A DNA stretch of 64,000 nucleotides from Alteribacter keqinensis (GCF_003710255.1 NZ_RHIB01000001.1:248001-312000), one strand, 5' to 3'. Counted from the stretch's first letter, positions 1-8,111 are shown. Program-made: numbers and translations. Notes: a model not told the origin generated them from the letters alone.

Positions 1-468
1 TACCGGGATATTCAATCTTTATCTGAAAAGGGTCTGCTGAACAGGTCCAGTGGCGGGGTGACAAAAAAACACACTTCAACACATGAGGGTACTAACATTT
101 GTGCGTATTGTAAAAAAGGACTTCACAGACGCCAGCAGGTACAATTGATCTTTAAGGATCAAAAAGTGGAAGAGCTGTGCTGTGCCCATTGCGGACTTCT
201 TCGTTATCAGGAAGTGGATATTGAAGTCTCTCACTTATTATGTAAAGACTTTCTCGATGATTCTACAATGAGTGCGAGTATGACGCATTTTCTAATTGGT
301 TCAGATCAGGTAATGAACTGCTGTTACCCTCAGACTCTTCCATTTGCTTCCAGAGAGCAGGCTGTAAGGTTTCAAAAAGGATTCGGAGGACAGCTCTGTA
401 CATTAAAAGAAGCACTCAGTGAATTGAATAAACAGATGAACGTTTCAGGATGCTGTAAAGACCACTAG
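1..468 (+). CDS. HTH regulator with C-terminal NosL-like domain (5' end missing)
   Basis: The gene enters from the left edge. The first 20 codons read as the end of a DeoR/HTH_11-type winged helix (RDIQSLSEKGLL). Two CxxC pairs follow (CAYC, CAHC), then a region resembling NosL, the copper-binding accessory protein of nitrous oxide reductase, with the typical ending FASREQAVRFQKGFGG. A Cys-rich tail (GCCKDH) closes it. A metal-sensing or copper-handling regulator is inferred from this fusion. The lipoprotein gene 21 bases downstream has its own ribosome site and is probably in the same operon. No nitrous oxide reductase gene is in the window. An internal GTG at 58 could be misread as the start, but the frame stays open to base 1. 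Confidence 0.75.
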   Translation, partial: YRDIQSLSEKGLLNRSSGGVTKKHTSTHEGTNICAYCKKGLHRRQQVQLIFKDQKVEELCCAHCGLLRYQEVDIEVSHLLCKDFLDDSTMSASMTHFLIGSDQVMNCCYPQTLPFASREQAVRFQKGFGGQLCTLKEALSELNKQMNVSGCCKDH

Positions 469-489
469 ACACACCAAAGGAGTAATTCT

Positions 490-1248
490 ATGAAAAAGTT
501 TCTCGCATTTGCGTTGATAAGCGTATTAATGATCGCTTGTGGACAGGAAGAAGAGGAAAGCCACGGTAACGAATTGGAAAACCTGGGACCGATCGATGTT
601 GAAGTAACGATGGACAGTGAAGGGGATCCTGGTGAGTGGACACTTGAAGCTTTAGTTACCCAGGGGGAAAATACGGTGAATGACGCGGATGAAGTCACAT
701 TTGAAGTATGGAAGCAAGGGGAGAAGGAAAACAGCGAAATGCTGGATTATGAAGATGTCAATGACGGAATGTACACAGTTTCATACACATTCGAGGAGGA
801 TGGCCATTATTTTGTGATTCCTCATGTCACGGCTCACGGTATGCACGTTATGCCAACCCATGAACTGACAATCGGGGAACCGGAATCAACAGAATCTGAA
901 GAAGCTGATGACCATGAGCATGGACACGATGATCACGACCATTCTGATGGTCACAGCCACCATTCTGACATTGTAGATGTGGAAAGTAACTTTGAGAGTC
1001 TTGACCGTGATACTCCAATTGAAGTGACCATTACTGAAGATGGAGAAACACTTGAAGATGCCCGTGTCCGCCTTGAAATCTGGCAGCATGGCGATGAGAT
1101 GAGAACTTGGATCGATGCTGAAGATGAAGGGGAAGGTGTGTACAAAGCTGCCCACGATTTTGAAGAAGCAGGAGATTACCACGTTGTGATCCACATTGAA
1201 AATGATGAGATTCATGAGCACCTGGATGATTCATTTACAATTGAATAG
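490..1248 (+). CDS. YtkA-like (FixH-type) lipoprotein with His-rich linker
   Basis: The protein has 252 residues with a lipoprotein signal ending in the lipobox LMIAC (Cys at about residue 17). Two YtkA-like beta-sandwich repeats follow, at about residues 33-130 and 165-250. Each has the pattern of a polar strand, an EVWKQG or EIWQHG motif, and a closing YTVSYTF or YKAAHDF strand. A linker at about 138-160 is packed with His and Asp (HEHGHDDHDHSDGHSHHSD), a likely metal-binding segment. YtkA/FixH-like domains are often found near copper and cytochrome oxidase assembly genes. The HTH-NosL gene just upstream fits a copper or heme-copper theme, but the exact role is not known. Ribosome site AAAGGAG precedes the ATG. 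Confidence 0.8.
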   Translation: MKKFLAFALISVLMIACGQEEEESHGNELENLGPIDVEVTMDSEGDPGEWTLEALVTQGENTVNDADEVTFEVWKQGEKENSEMLDYEDVNDGMYTVSYTFEEDGHYFVIPHVTAHGMHVMPTHELTIGEPESTESEEADDHEHGHDDHDHSDGHSHHSDIVDVESNFESLDRDTPIEVTITEDGETLEDARVRLEIWQHGDEMRTWIDAEDEGEGVYKAAHDFEEAGDYHVVIHIENDEIHEHLDDSFTIE

Positions 1249-1361
1249 AGGTCTATATTCCTCTTATGAGATATAACAAGGGACAAAAGCCTGTTATGGA
1301 GGCTCGGGAAAACTGGGTCTCTTTTTTATGCTATGCTTTATACAAAAACAAATGCCTCAAT

Positions 1362-1396
1362 ATATGTTAACTTAAATTGGAGTAAAGTTAACATAT
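1362..1396. promoter_or_regulatory. BirA-type biotin operator upstream of bioY
   Basis: A perfect 10-base inverted repeat, ATATGTTAAC then GTTAACATAT, is separated by 15 bases and ends just before the bioY ribosome site. GTTAAC arms with about 15 bases between them are the known form of BirA operators in Bacillales. Biotin-bound BirA should repress bioY here. No birA gene is in the window. Confidence 0.85.
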
Positions 1397-1408
1397 GGAG
1401 GGATTTCA

Positions 1409-1975
1409 TTGTTTAATGATTTATCTGTATTAAAAAAGTCGGGCTTATGTTTATTGTTTGCTTTAATAACCGGTGTTTTTGCACAAATCACGATTCCGCT
1501 GCCTTACATCCCTATAACCGGTCAGACACTGGCTGTTGGTCTGGCAGCAGTAATACTGGGAAGCAAGCTGGGAGCGGCTACCATGGTTGTCTACCTCCTC
1601 CTTGGTGCAGTCGGTCTTCCTGTATTTTCTGACTTGCAAAGTGGTGTTAATGTTCTTGTTGGACCGAGCGGCGGGTATATATTCGGGTTTGTGTTAACCG
1701 CGTATGTAACGGGGCTGATCCTGGAAAAGTCATCTTTCACCCTTGGCTGGGCGACAGTGGCTAATATTGTTGGAATGGGGATTACACTCGCATTTGGAAT
1801 GGTCCAGCTTATGATTGTGCTGGAATTGACTTTTACAGCCGCTTTACAGGCCGGTGTTATTCCGTTTCTTATAACAGGTGTTATTAAAGCTTTTCTGGCA
1901 AGTGCAGGAGGCGTCTGGGTAAGGCAGTTTTCAGGGCAAAAGCTGAAAAAAGAACAACTGGGAAAAGCCAGCTGA
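1409..1975 (+). CDS. bioY: BioY, substrate-binding subunit of the biotin ECF transporter
   Basis: The protein has 188 residues and six predicted membrane segments, the normal BioY size. It carries the family signatures FAQITIPLPYIPITGQT near residue 25 and the LGAVGLPVF and GPSGGYIFGF motifs in the first half. BioY captures biotin and works with a shared EcfA-A'-T module, which is not in this window. The start is TTG, set by GGAGGG six bases upstream. The BirA-type operator overlaps the promoter region, so expression should rise when biotin is scarce. A strong terminator follows immediately, so bioY is a single-gene unit. Confidence 0.93.
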   Translation: MFNDLSVLKKSGLCLLFALITGVFAQITIPLPYIPITGQTLAVGLAAVILGSKLGAATMVVYLLLGAVGLPVFSDLQSGVNVLVGPSGGYIFGFVLTAYVTGLILEKSSFTLGWATVANIVGMGITLAFGMVQLMIVLELTFTAALQAGVIPFLITGVIKAFLASAGGVWVRQFSGQKLKKEQLGKAS

Positions 1976-1996
1976 TTAAAGCTGGCTTTTCGTTTT
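1963..1996 (+). terminator. Rho-independent terminator of bioY
   Basis: Stem AAAAGCCAGC / GCTGGCTTTT with an 8-base loop, then CGTTTT. The stem overlaps the bioY stop codon. Confidence 0.85.
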
Positions 1997-2067
1997 AATG
2001 TATGGCAAATCTCACATGAGGCGTTTCATCTAAATATGCATATCGTAGTAAGAAACGAGGTGCACAT

Positions 2068-2253
2068 ATGAATCCAGAGGAAGCATTTCAGCAGTATGCT
2101 GCCCATTCGTCTGCTGCAGACCATTTCGGCAGGTTAAAAGCAGCTTCAGCCGGTAATCCGGATTAGTATTACATGTATGCTGAAAGAGAAGCCTACCACC
2201 ATTGGAAAGCTGTCTATTACCGGAGGTTTTTTAAGTCCCCCCTTGTTGATTAA
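2068..2253 (+). pseudogene. Small gene interrupted by an in-frame TAG
   Basis: An ATG at 2068, preceded by ACGAGGTGCACAT, opens a 32-codon frame that ends at TAG (2164-2166). The same frame then continues, still protein-like, to a TAA at 2251. The second half is rich in Tyr, Trp and charged residues (YAEREAYHHWKAVYYRR) and contains its own ATG at 2173. The natural reading is one protein of about 61 residues broken by a single nonsense codon. Two overlapping tiny genes, or stop read-through, are alternatives. I do not recognise the family. Its end overlaps the chrA stop codon on the other strand. Confidence 0.5.
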
Positions 2254-3425
2254 AGGAACATAAAGATCACTGTTCCACCAGCAGCACCGATGAGTACGAC
2301 CATCCATGCCGGTACCTTCCAGAACACAAGAAGTCCGAACAAGCCGGCTGCCAGTGCAAAATCTACCGAAGATGTTACTGCGTTTGTAAAAATCGGATTG
2401 TAAAACGCAGCGGCTAAGATGCCCACAACAGCTGCATTGACACCTAATAAGGCTCCTTGAATAGTTGGATTTTTACGAATCACATTCCAAAAAGGAAGAG
2501 TGCCCAGGATCAGCAGAAATGCGGGCAAAAAGATTGCTATGGTTGCTACAAGTCCGCCAATCCAGCCGTTTGCAACCGTCCCAAGGTATGAGGCAAAAGT
2601 AAATAACGGACCTGGAACAGCCTGTGTAGCTCCGTAGCCTGCAAGAAAGTCTTCTGCTCCTACAATACCTGCCGGAACAACTTCTCGTTCAAGTAAAGGA
2701 AGGACGACGTGTCCGCCTCCAAAAACGAGAGCGCCTGCTCTGTAGAAGCTGTCGAAAAGAGCAAACAGATCAGATGTAAACACATTCCTAAGGGCAGGAA
2801 GAGCAACCAGAAGAGAGAAAAAGGTTACAAGACAGATCGAAGCGAAGCGATAGCTGAGCCTGATCCCCAAATCAACCGGATTTTCGTCCTTATTTCCCCG
2901 GTAAATGATAAGTCCTGCTAAGCCGGCCAGAACAATAAGAATGACCTGGCTGTAGACGGTCTGCCAGACGAGTAATAAAATAAGTGTAATGATGGCAATG
3001 CTTGCTCTTGTCCGGTCCGGAGCCAGTTTTTGACCCATTCCGAGTATCGCATGTGCCACGACTGCAACAGCTACAAGCTTGAGACCGTGAATCCATCCTG
3101 CCTGGCTGATGTCAAAGCTTTGCATTAAGGTGGCAAAAATCATCAGGGCTAGAACGGATGGAAAAGTAAATCCGATAAAAGACAAAATAGCTCCCATAAG
3201 CCCGCCGCGCATCAGGCCAATGCCGATGCCTACCTGGCTGCTTGCAGGTCCCGGAATGAACTGGGCCAGTGCAACGAGGTCAGCATAAGCTTTGTCATCC
3301 AGCCAATTCCGGCGTTTTACATATTCATTGTGAAAATAGCCTAAATGGGCAACGGGTCCCCCGAATGAGGTAAATCCAAGCCGGGTGGAAACGAGCAAAA
3401 TTTCAAGTAATGTTTTTAGATGCAT
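2250..3425 (-). CDS. chrA: Chromate transporter ChrA
   Basis: The protein has about 391 residues and two homologous membrane halves, the long-chain CHR family form. The N-terminal half has the signature RLGFTSFGGPVAHLGYFH and AQFIPGPASSQVGIG. The second half repeats it as AGALVFGGGHVVLPLLE and GYGATQAVPGPLFTFA. ChrA exports chromate using the proton gradient. The start is placed at the ATG at 3425, nine bases after AGGAG; a GTG at 3434 sits too close to that ribosome site. No chromate regulator is adjacent. Upstream lies a gap of about 170 bases and then a second efflux-type gene in the same direction. Confidence 0.9.
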   Translation of the reverse strand: MHLKTLLEILLVSTRLGFTSFGGPVAHLGYFHNEYVKRRNWLDDKAYADLVALAQFIPGPASSQVGIGIGLMRGGLMGAILSFIGFTFPSVLALMIFATLMQSFDISQAGWIHGLKLVAVAVVAHAILGMGQKLAPDRTRASIAIITLILLLVWQTVYSQVILIVLAGLAGLIIYRGNKDENPVDLGIRLSYRFASICLVTFFSLLVALPALRNVFTSDLFALFDSFYRAGALVFGGGHVVLPLLEREVVPAGIVGAEDFLAGYGATQAVPGPLFTFASYLGTVANGWIGGLVATIAIFLPAFLLILGTLPFWNVIRKNPTIQGALLGVNAAVVGILAAAFYNPIFTNAVTSSVDFALAAGLFGLLVFWKVPAWMVVLIGAAGGTVIFMFL

Positions 3426-3594
3426 GCACAGCACTCCTGTTTCGCAGAATCGCAGTCAGTATACCATAAGGATATCAGTGGTTTGTTAATTCAATGTAAA
3501 AAATTGAGTGAAATGAAACATTTAGAATTTATTTGTCTCAGGTATGATGAATGAGGAAACTGGAACTCCTGTATTGAGGAGTAGGTGAATATAA

Positions 3595-4107
3595 TCAGCC
3601 AAAAAACAGCTTGTAAATGCCAATGGTGATTAATACGAGGGAGGGAAGTACTTTTTTGTTTTTTGTAAGGTAAGGAAATCGTGCCGAGTTTCCTATAATG
3701 ATTCCAGTTACAAACAAGGCGAAAAAGCTGCAGGCAACAAACACACTTGTAAGAGGGTGAACTTCCTGTACACCTGAGATAACTCCGTATCCAATATTGT
3801 CAATATTAACAATGATAAACAGGTTCCTTACAAGCCGGCCGAACATAAACCCTCCGGAGTGTGTGAGCTGAAAAAATCCGATTGCTAAAAAAACCAGCCC
3901 TGAAGCCTGGTTTAAAAAGCGGGTCGATCCTTCAAACCCGATTATGGAGCCGAACATGTACGTAAAAAAGAAGACAAAACCTACTCCTGCTGAAAGGAAG
4001 AGGAGCTGCCCAACCGGGAAGTATATTCGCTTATAACCGATAATTGCTCCCCATAAGAGCCCGTCAAACCCAATCAGGAGGCAAAACACAAGTGTTGTTA
4101 ATGCCAT
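3595..4107 (-). CDS. MntP/YtaF-like six-TM transporter (putative Mn2+ efflux)
   Basis: A 170-residue, very hydrophobic protein with six predicted membrane segments. The second half contains VNIDNIGYGV, similar to the acidic DN/DA motif repeated in MntP (DUF204) and YtaF proteins, and ends with LITIGIYKLFF, as the family does. The first half has a matching acidic spot, LIGFDGLLWG. A divalent cation efflux role is inferred from family resemblance only. The start is set at the ATG at 4107 behind GGTGTGAGG; a GTG three codons earlier is possible. It reads in the same direction as chrA but has its own promoter space. Confidence 0.6.
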   Translation of the reverse strand: MALTTLVFCLLIGFDGLLWGAIIGYKRIYFPVGQLLFLSAGVGFVFFFTYMFGSIIGFEGSTRFLNQASGLVFLAIGFFQLTHSGGFMFGRLVRNLFIIVNIDNIGYGVISGVQEVHPLTSVFVACSFFALFVTGIIIGNSARFPYLTKNKKVLPSLVLITIGIYKLFFG

Positions 4108-4166
4108 TATCCTCACACCTTTACTACATGTGTATTACCCGGGCAGGACGAGTAGGACTTAGGGAT

Positions 4167-4208
4167 AAAAAAAGGGATGCCCTTTGTGCACTTGCACATC
4201 GGACATCC
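4167..4208 (-). terminator. Terminator on the minus strand
   Basis: On the minus strand GGATGTCC pairs with GGGCATCC (one G-U), enclosing a second perfect stem TGTGCA/TGCACA, followed by seven T. It lies after the small minus-strand gene ending at 4236 and isolates it from the MntP-like gene. Confidence 0.75.
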
Positions 4209-4235
4209 TCTACGTTCGGGGGGCACTTCATTAAA

Positions 4236-4511
4236 TTAATTAGCGCGTTTATTTTTCCCTGGCTTACTGCTTGTTTTATTGGCAAGTTTGTCGTCAAGGC
4301 GCTCTTCAATTCTAGAGAGCTCCTTTTCGTTCGTCATCAGTTCTTCTTTATTTTTATTAATAAGAATACTCATTGATGTTTTAATCACAAGAATCATCCT
4401 TTCCAGTTGATTTAACCCTGCGTTCATGACATCGTTTAAAGCGCTAAAGCTTATACTTATAATATAGATGATAACAATTCTCACCGTCAAGAAGATTGCA
4501 CCCACTTCCAC
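4236..4511 (-). CDS. Small membrane-anchored coiled-coil protein (hypothetical)
   Basis: The frame gives up to 91 residues: one hydrophobic segment at about residues 6-24, then a charged helical stretch (ELSRIEERLDDKLANK) and a basic Lys-rich tail (SKPGKNKRAN). The start is uncertain. The GTG at 4511 has no clear ribosome site, and an internal ATG (MNAGLNQ) would give about 63 residues without the membrane segment. Support for a real gene is the strong terminator placed 28 bases after its stop. No family was recognised. Confidence 0.4.
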   Translation of the reverse strand: MEVGAIFLTVRIVIIYIISISFSALNDVMNAGLNQLERMILVIKTSMSILINKNKEELMTNEKELSRIEERLDDKLANKTSSKPGKNKRAN

Positions 4512-4693
4512 AGTTTCACATAGAAAGCCGGAATTATGCTTACTTTATAAACAGGGTTGTTCTAAGATGCTGGCGGAGCAAGAAGCAGGTTATCCCCCCA
4601 AGCATTATGAAAATAGCCTTTTTAAACCATTGGTTTTGTTAAAGATCTTGTTGATTTTTTTAAATAATGTTAATTGCAGCGACTGCGTCACAC

Positions 4694-4790
4694 ACCTGCG
4701 GGAAAAACGAGTTCCGGGAAGACCCCGCATACGCAAAGCGTCGAGGAGGCTCCCGAACCGCCCTGGAGTGCAATGAGCGTAAATCAACAC
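4694..4790 (+). repeat. Dispersed GC-rich repeat, copy 1
   Basis: Contains the series ACCTGCGGGA, CGAGTTCCGGGAAGACCCC, CGAGGAGGCTC and GCAATGAGCGTAAATCAACA. The same blocks in the same order recur at 4832, 19305, 37322, 45407, 49890 and 57545. Similar GC-rich intergenic repeats are common in Bacillaceae genomes; their function is unknown. Confidence 0.8.
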
Positions 4791-4831
4791 CCGGCTTTTC
4801 TTAGCCTATTTTAAAGGAAATGGACTTTTTC

Positions 4832-4903
4832 AGCGTCCTCTGCGGAGCACTAGGAGGCTCACCGGTGCCCCCGCCAAAAAGCGAAATGAGCGTAAACCAA
4901 CAA
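4832..4903 (+). repeat. Dispersed GC-rich repeat, copy 2 (5' shortened)
   Basis: Carries CTCTGCGGAGCACTAGGAGG, the GGCTCACCGG block and the end AATGAGCGTAAACCAACAAC. It lies 40 bases after copy 1 in the same orientation. Confidence 0.7.
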
Positions 4904-4962
4904 CTGAATTTAACAGAGCCCAGCCTTTAATAAAAGCGGGTATAAAAATAATATATTAGAGG

Positions 4963-4991
4963 TTGATTATATAACTGATTGATTATATAAT
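4963..4991 (+). promoter_or_regulatory. Promoter of the arsC-arsD-arsA operon with overlapping direct repeat
   Basis: TTGATT (4963-4968), 17 bases, then TATAAT (4986-4991): a near-consensus vegetative promoter. The promoter consists largely of two identical 12-base units TTGATTATATAA (4963-4974 and 4979-4990), each with a TTGAT half-site like those in the ArsR boxes at 9140 and 9542. This suggests a repressor binding directly over the promoter. Confidence 0.7.
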
Positions 4992-5032
4992 GGTGTCGAA
5001 AGCTGAATCCAGTAAAAAAAGGAGTTCTATCT

Positions 5033-5452
5033 ATGACGAAACCAATCATTTACTTCTTATGCACAGGAAACTCCTGCCGCAGCCAGATGGCTGAAGCGTG
5101 GGGAAAACATTATCTGGACGGTAAATACGACGTTTACTCTGCCGGAATTGAGGCTCACGGGGTTAACCCTAAAGCTGTAAAGGCAATGAACGAAGTGGAC
5201 ATTGATATCAGTGATCAGACTTCAGATACGATCGATAAGGACCTGCTTGACCGTGCGGATCTTGTTGTTACGCTATGCGGACATGCCAATGACGTTTGCC
5301 CGGCTACGCCTCCTAACAAGGACCGGGTGCACTGGGGCTTTGATGATCCGGCGAAAGCAGAAGGTACGGATGAAGAAAAATGGGCTGTATTCCAGCGCGT
5401 CCGTAACGAAATTGGCGAGCGGATAAAACGCTTTGCAGACACAGGTGAATAA
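5033..5452 (+). CDS. arsC: Thioredoxin-coupled arsenate reductase ArsC
   Basis: The protein has 139 residues, the length of the Bacillus/pI258 ArsC of low-molecular-weight phosphatase fold. The P-loop CTGNSCRSQ supplies the nucleophile Cys10. The redox pair Cys82 and Cys89 is present in LCGHANDVC, numbered exactly as in the characterised enzymes. It reduces arsenate to arsenite in the cytoplasm, handing the disulfide to thioredoxin. Ribosome site AAAAGGAG precedes the ATG. It is first in the operon arsC-arsD-arsA-HesB-like. A short hairpin lies between it and arsD. Confidence 0.96.
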   Translation: MTKPIIYFLCTGNSCRSQMAEAWGKHYLDGKYDVYSAGIEAHGVNPKAVKAMNEVDIDISDQTSDTIDKDLLDRADLVVTLCGHANDVCPATPPNKDRVHWGFDDPAKAEGTDEEKWAVFQRVRNEIGERIKRFADTGE

Positions 5453-5459
5453 ACCAAAG

Positions 5460-5484
5460 AAGCCGGGACGTTCTCGGCTTTTTC
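5460..5484 (+). terminator. Intercistronic hairpin between arsC and arsD
   Basis: AAGCCGGGA / TCTCGGCTT with a 3-base loop, followed by TTTCT. The T tract is short, so partial termination or mRNA processing is more likely than a complete stop. It would lower arsDA expression relative to arsC. Confidence 0.55.
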
Positions 5485-5507
5485 TATAGGAAAGGATGTT
5501 GAATAAC

Positions 5508-5864
5508 ATGACAGTCATTCGGGTTTATGATCCGGCTATGTGCTGTGAAACCGGGGTTTGCGGGCCCGTAGTAGACCCGGAACTTACAAGAGTAGCTAAT
5601 GCATTATTTCTCCTGGAGCAAAAAAGTATTGATGTGAAACGCTATAATCTTGGAAATGAACCTCAGGCGTTTGTCGATGAAACACTCATACAAAAGCTTT
5701 TGGAAGAAAAAGGGGTGGATGCTCTGCCGGCAGTCATTGTAAATGGAACTGTTGTAAAAACAGGAGAGTATCCAACTAACAAAGAACTAGCTGAATGGAC
5801 AGGGGTCCGGGAGGATGAACTTCAGCCTGAGAAGAAAGAAAAAGACGATTTGACTTTATTTTAG
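5508..5864 (+). CDS. arsD: Arsenic metallochaperone ArsD
   Basis: The protein has 118 residues when started at the ATG at 5508. That start places the cysteines of MCCETGVCGP at positions 12, 13 and 18, the same numbering as the arsenite-binding triad of ArsD. A more upstream ATG (5496) would shift this and is less likely. ArsD collects arsenite and delivers it to ArsA, raising its ATPase activity, and can also act as a weak repressor. The C-terminal tail is highly charged (EKKEKDD). Six bases separate its ribosome-site region from arsA, a tight operon. Confidence 0.93.
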   Translation: MTVIRVYDPAMCCETGVCGPVVDPELTRVANALFLLEQKSIDVKRYNLGNEPQAFVDETLIQKLLEEKGVDALPAVIVNGTVVKTGEYPTNKELAEWTGVREDELQPEKKEKDDLTLF

Positions 5865-5879
5865 CCGGAGGTGTACAGC

Positions 5880-7655
5880 ATGTTTACCAATTTTACTTTA
5901 CCGGAGTTTTCCCGGACGCCATTTATTTTTTTTACAGGGAAAGGTGGAGTCGGGAAGACATCGACTGCAAGTGCCACAGCTGTAGCCCTCGCTGATGAAG
6001 GTAAAAAAGTTCTTCTCGTCAGTACCGACCCGGCCTCAAACCTCGAGGATGTGTTTGGGATAGGTGTTAGCCTGAAACCTGTCAGGGTTCCGGAAGTAGA
6101 AGGCCTGTTCATGATTAACATTGACCCCGAGGCGGCTGCTTCCGACTATCGGGAAAGTGTGGTCGGTCCTTACAGAGACAAACTTCCTGAACCTGTTGTT
6201 ACTCAAATGGAAGAGCAGCTGTCCGGAGCTTGTACTGTGGAAATTGCGGCTTTTAACGAATTCGCTTCCTTACTTACAAAAAAAGAAGTAATTGACTCTT
6301 TCGACCACATTATCTTTGATACTGCACCCACAGGCCATACATTACGGCTTCTTCAGCTGCCTGCCGCATGGTCTGGTTTTTTGGAAGAAAGCACTCACGG
6401 AGCTTCCTGTCTTGGCCCATTATCAGGGCTTGGAGAAAAGAAAGCTTTATACGAAAGCACTGTTCAGGCGTTGTCGGACCGTGAAAAAACAATTCTCATT
6501 TTAGTTACCCGGCCTGATGAAAGTGCGATATGGGAAGCAGAGCGGACAGCTCGTGAACTGAATGACATCGGATTGTCCAATCAGCGCCTGCTGGTCAATG
6601 GTCTTTTTGAATCCGGCTCCGATGACAGAGTGGCAAACGCCTTTTATGATAAACAAAAGGCAGCGCTTGCTTCAATCGGATCTTTGTTTAAAGATATCCT
6701 TGTTCTTAAGCTTCCTTATATTACTTATCCTTTAACAGGAGTTAGTGCCCTTCGAAGCTTTTTAAAAGGTGAGCAAAAATTAAACTCAGACGGGGGAAGT
6801 CAGGATGAAACTCGCTCCCTTCCTGGTCTCGCCCGCCTCATTGGTGATCTTCGCCATAAATCTTCAGGTGTGGTCATGACCATGGGAAAAGGCGGGGTAG
6901 GGAAAACAACAATGGCCTCTGCAATAGCATTAGGTCTCGTTAAGGAAGGGAAAAAGGTCCATTTGACAACGACTGACCCTGCTGCCCACCTCGATCAGGT
7001 AATGAAAGAAGAAGGGATATCCGATCAGCTGTCCATCAGTACAATTGATCCGGTAAAAGAAGTGGAGAAGTACCGTGCAGAAGTGATTGCTGAGTCTGCC
7101 GGCCAGCTGGATGAAAAAGGACTTGCGTATTTAAAGGAAGACCTTGAGTCTCCCTGCACGGAGGAAATTGCCGTTTTCCGCGCTTTTGCCGATGTAGTTG
7201 AAAGAGCAGATCGCGAATTTGTGGTTATTGATACGGCACCAACAGGACATACGCTCCTTCTTTTGGATGCCAGCTCGTCTTATAATAAAGAGGTTGAACG
7301 TTCCACAGGGGAAGTTCCAAGAGCGGTTCGCCAACTGCTTCCCCGGTTAAGAAACAAAGAAGAAACTTTAGTGGCAGTTGTAACCCTTCCCGAAGCTACC
7401 CCGGTTCTTGAAGCATCAAGGATGCAGGATGACCTGAAAAGAGCGGGTATTATGCCAGCCTGGTGGATTGTGAATCAAAGTATGGCAGCGACAGACACGA
7501 AAGATCCGCTTCTTTCAGTCCGGGCCAAACACGAGTGGAAATGGATCGAACGGGCTGCCGGGGAAAATGAAAACACGGTTGTCCTTCCGTGGTTTACAGA
7601 AAAAATGACGGGCGCAAAAGCACTGATGAATATGTATAGAAATGAGGTACGCTAG
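5880..7655 (+). CDS. arsA: Arsenite-stimulated ATPase ArsA
   Basis: The protein has about 591 residues in two homologous ATPase halves, as in classic ArsA. Walker A motifs are GKGGVGKTST near residue 20 and GKGGVGKTTM near 335. The signature DTAPTGHTLRLL and its partner DTAPTGHTLLLL are both present. The three metal-site cysteines occur in GACTVEIAAF, HGASCLG and SPCTEEIAVF. ArsA normally powers arsenite export through ArsB and receives arsenite from ArsD. No ArsB or Acr3 gene is in this window, so its membrane partner is open. The start at ATG 5880 lies eight bases after GGAGG; a GTG at 5871 overlaps that site. Confidence 0.95.
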   Translation: MFTNFTLPEFSRTPFIFFTGKGGVGKTSTASATAVALADEGKKVLLVSTDPASNLEDVFGIGVSLKPVRVPEVEGLFMINIDPEAAASDYRESVVGPYRDKLPEPVVTQMEEQLSGACTVEIAAFNEFASLLTKKEVIDSFDHIIFDTAPTGHTLRLLQLPAAWSGFLEESTHGASCLGPLSGLGEKKALYESTVQALSDREKTILILVTRPDESAIWEAERTARELNDIGLSNQRLLVNGLFESGSDDRVANAFYDKQKAALASIGSLFKDILVLKLPYITYPLTGVSALRSFLKGEQKLNSDGGSQDETRSLPGLARLIGDLRHKSSGVVMTMGKGGVGKTTMASAIALGLVKEGKKVHLTTTDPAAHLDQVMKEEGISDQLSISTIDPVKEVEKYRAEVIAESAGQLDEKGLAYLKEDLESPCTEEIAVFRAFADVVERADREFVVIDTAPTGHTLLLLDASSSYNKEVERSTGEVPRAVRQLLPRLRNKEETLVAVVTLPEATPVLEASRMQDDLKRAGIMPAWWIVNQSMAATDTKDPLLSVRAKHEWKWIERAAGENENTVVLPWFTEKMTGAKALMNMYRNEVR

Positions 7656-7656
7656 C

Positions 7657-7938
7657 ATGGAGATTACAAATGAAGCAAAGCAGTTTTTACAGGAAATGAT
7701 GACACGCAAAGAAGTGAATACAGTTCGCTTTTTCTTTGCAGGAATGGGCTGCGGCAGCCCTCAGATGGGTGTCCGTCTGGAGGAAGCGCAGCCTGAAGAT
7801 GAAACAATGGAAATAAACGGCGTTAACGTTGCGATTGATCCGACGATCAAGGGTCAGTCTGCAAACGTGACTCTGGATTTTGAAGAACGGGAAGGCTCAA
7901 GAAGTATTGTCCTGCACGGCCTGGATTCCTGTTGTTGA
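7657..7938 (+). CDS. HesB/IscA-like small protein in the ars operon
   Basis: A 93-residue protein of the HesB/IscA (Fe-S biosynthesis A-type) fold, starting one base after the arsA stop. The fold is seen in EITNEAKQFLQ at the start, VRFFFAGMGCGSPQMGVRL in the middle and the NVAIDP strand. A-type carriers use one Cys in the middle and a CxC near the end. Here there is one mid Cys (GCGSP) and a terminal pair LDSCC, so the metal site is altered. A role in arsenic or iron-sulfur handling is inferred from position. It closes the operon before a strong terminator. Confidence 0.75.
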   Translation: MEITNEAKQFLQEMMTRKEVNTVRFFFAGMGCGSPQMGVRLEEAQPEDETMEINGVNVAIDPTIKGQSANVTLDFEEREGSRSIVLHGLDSCC

Positions 7939-8026
7939 TCAAATGCTATTTTTTGTTCTATAAACAACGAAGAAGCAAATGAAGCCTGACTATTATCCTT
8001 CGTTTATTCATTCTCTTCATTAAAAT

Positions 8027-8074
8027 AAAAGGCGGCTCAGAAGGTGGAATTATCCCTTCTGAGCCGCCTTTTTT
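8027..8074. terminator. Strong bidirectional terminator between converging ars units
   Basis: An 18-base stem, AAAAGGCGGCTCAGAAGG paired with CCTTCTGAGCCGCCTTTT, with T and A tracts on either side. It can stop the arsC operon on plus and the arsR-permease unit on minus. Confidence 0.9.
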
Positions 8075-8111
8075 GATAGCCGGTGAAACCCCTGGCCCCG
8101 CAGCTCATCCC

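Noticed and set aside
4468-4790. 102- and 61-residue frames
   Set aside because: They cross the GC-rich repeat copy and have no ribosome site.
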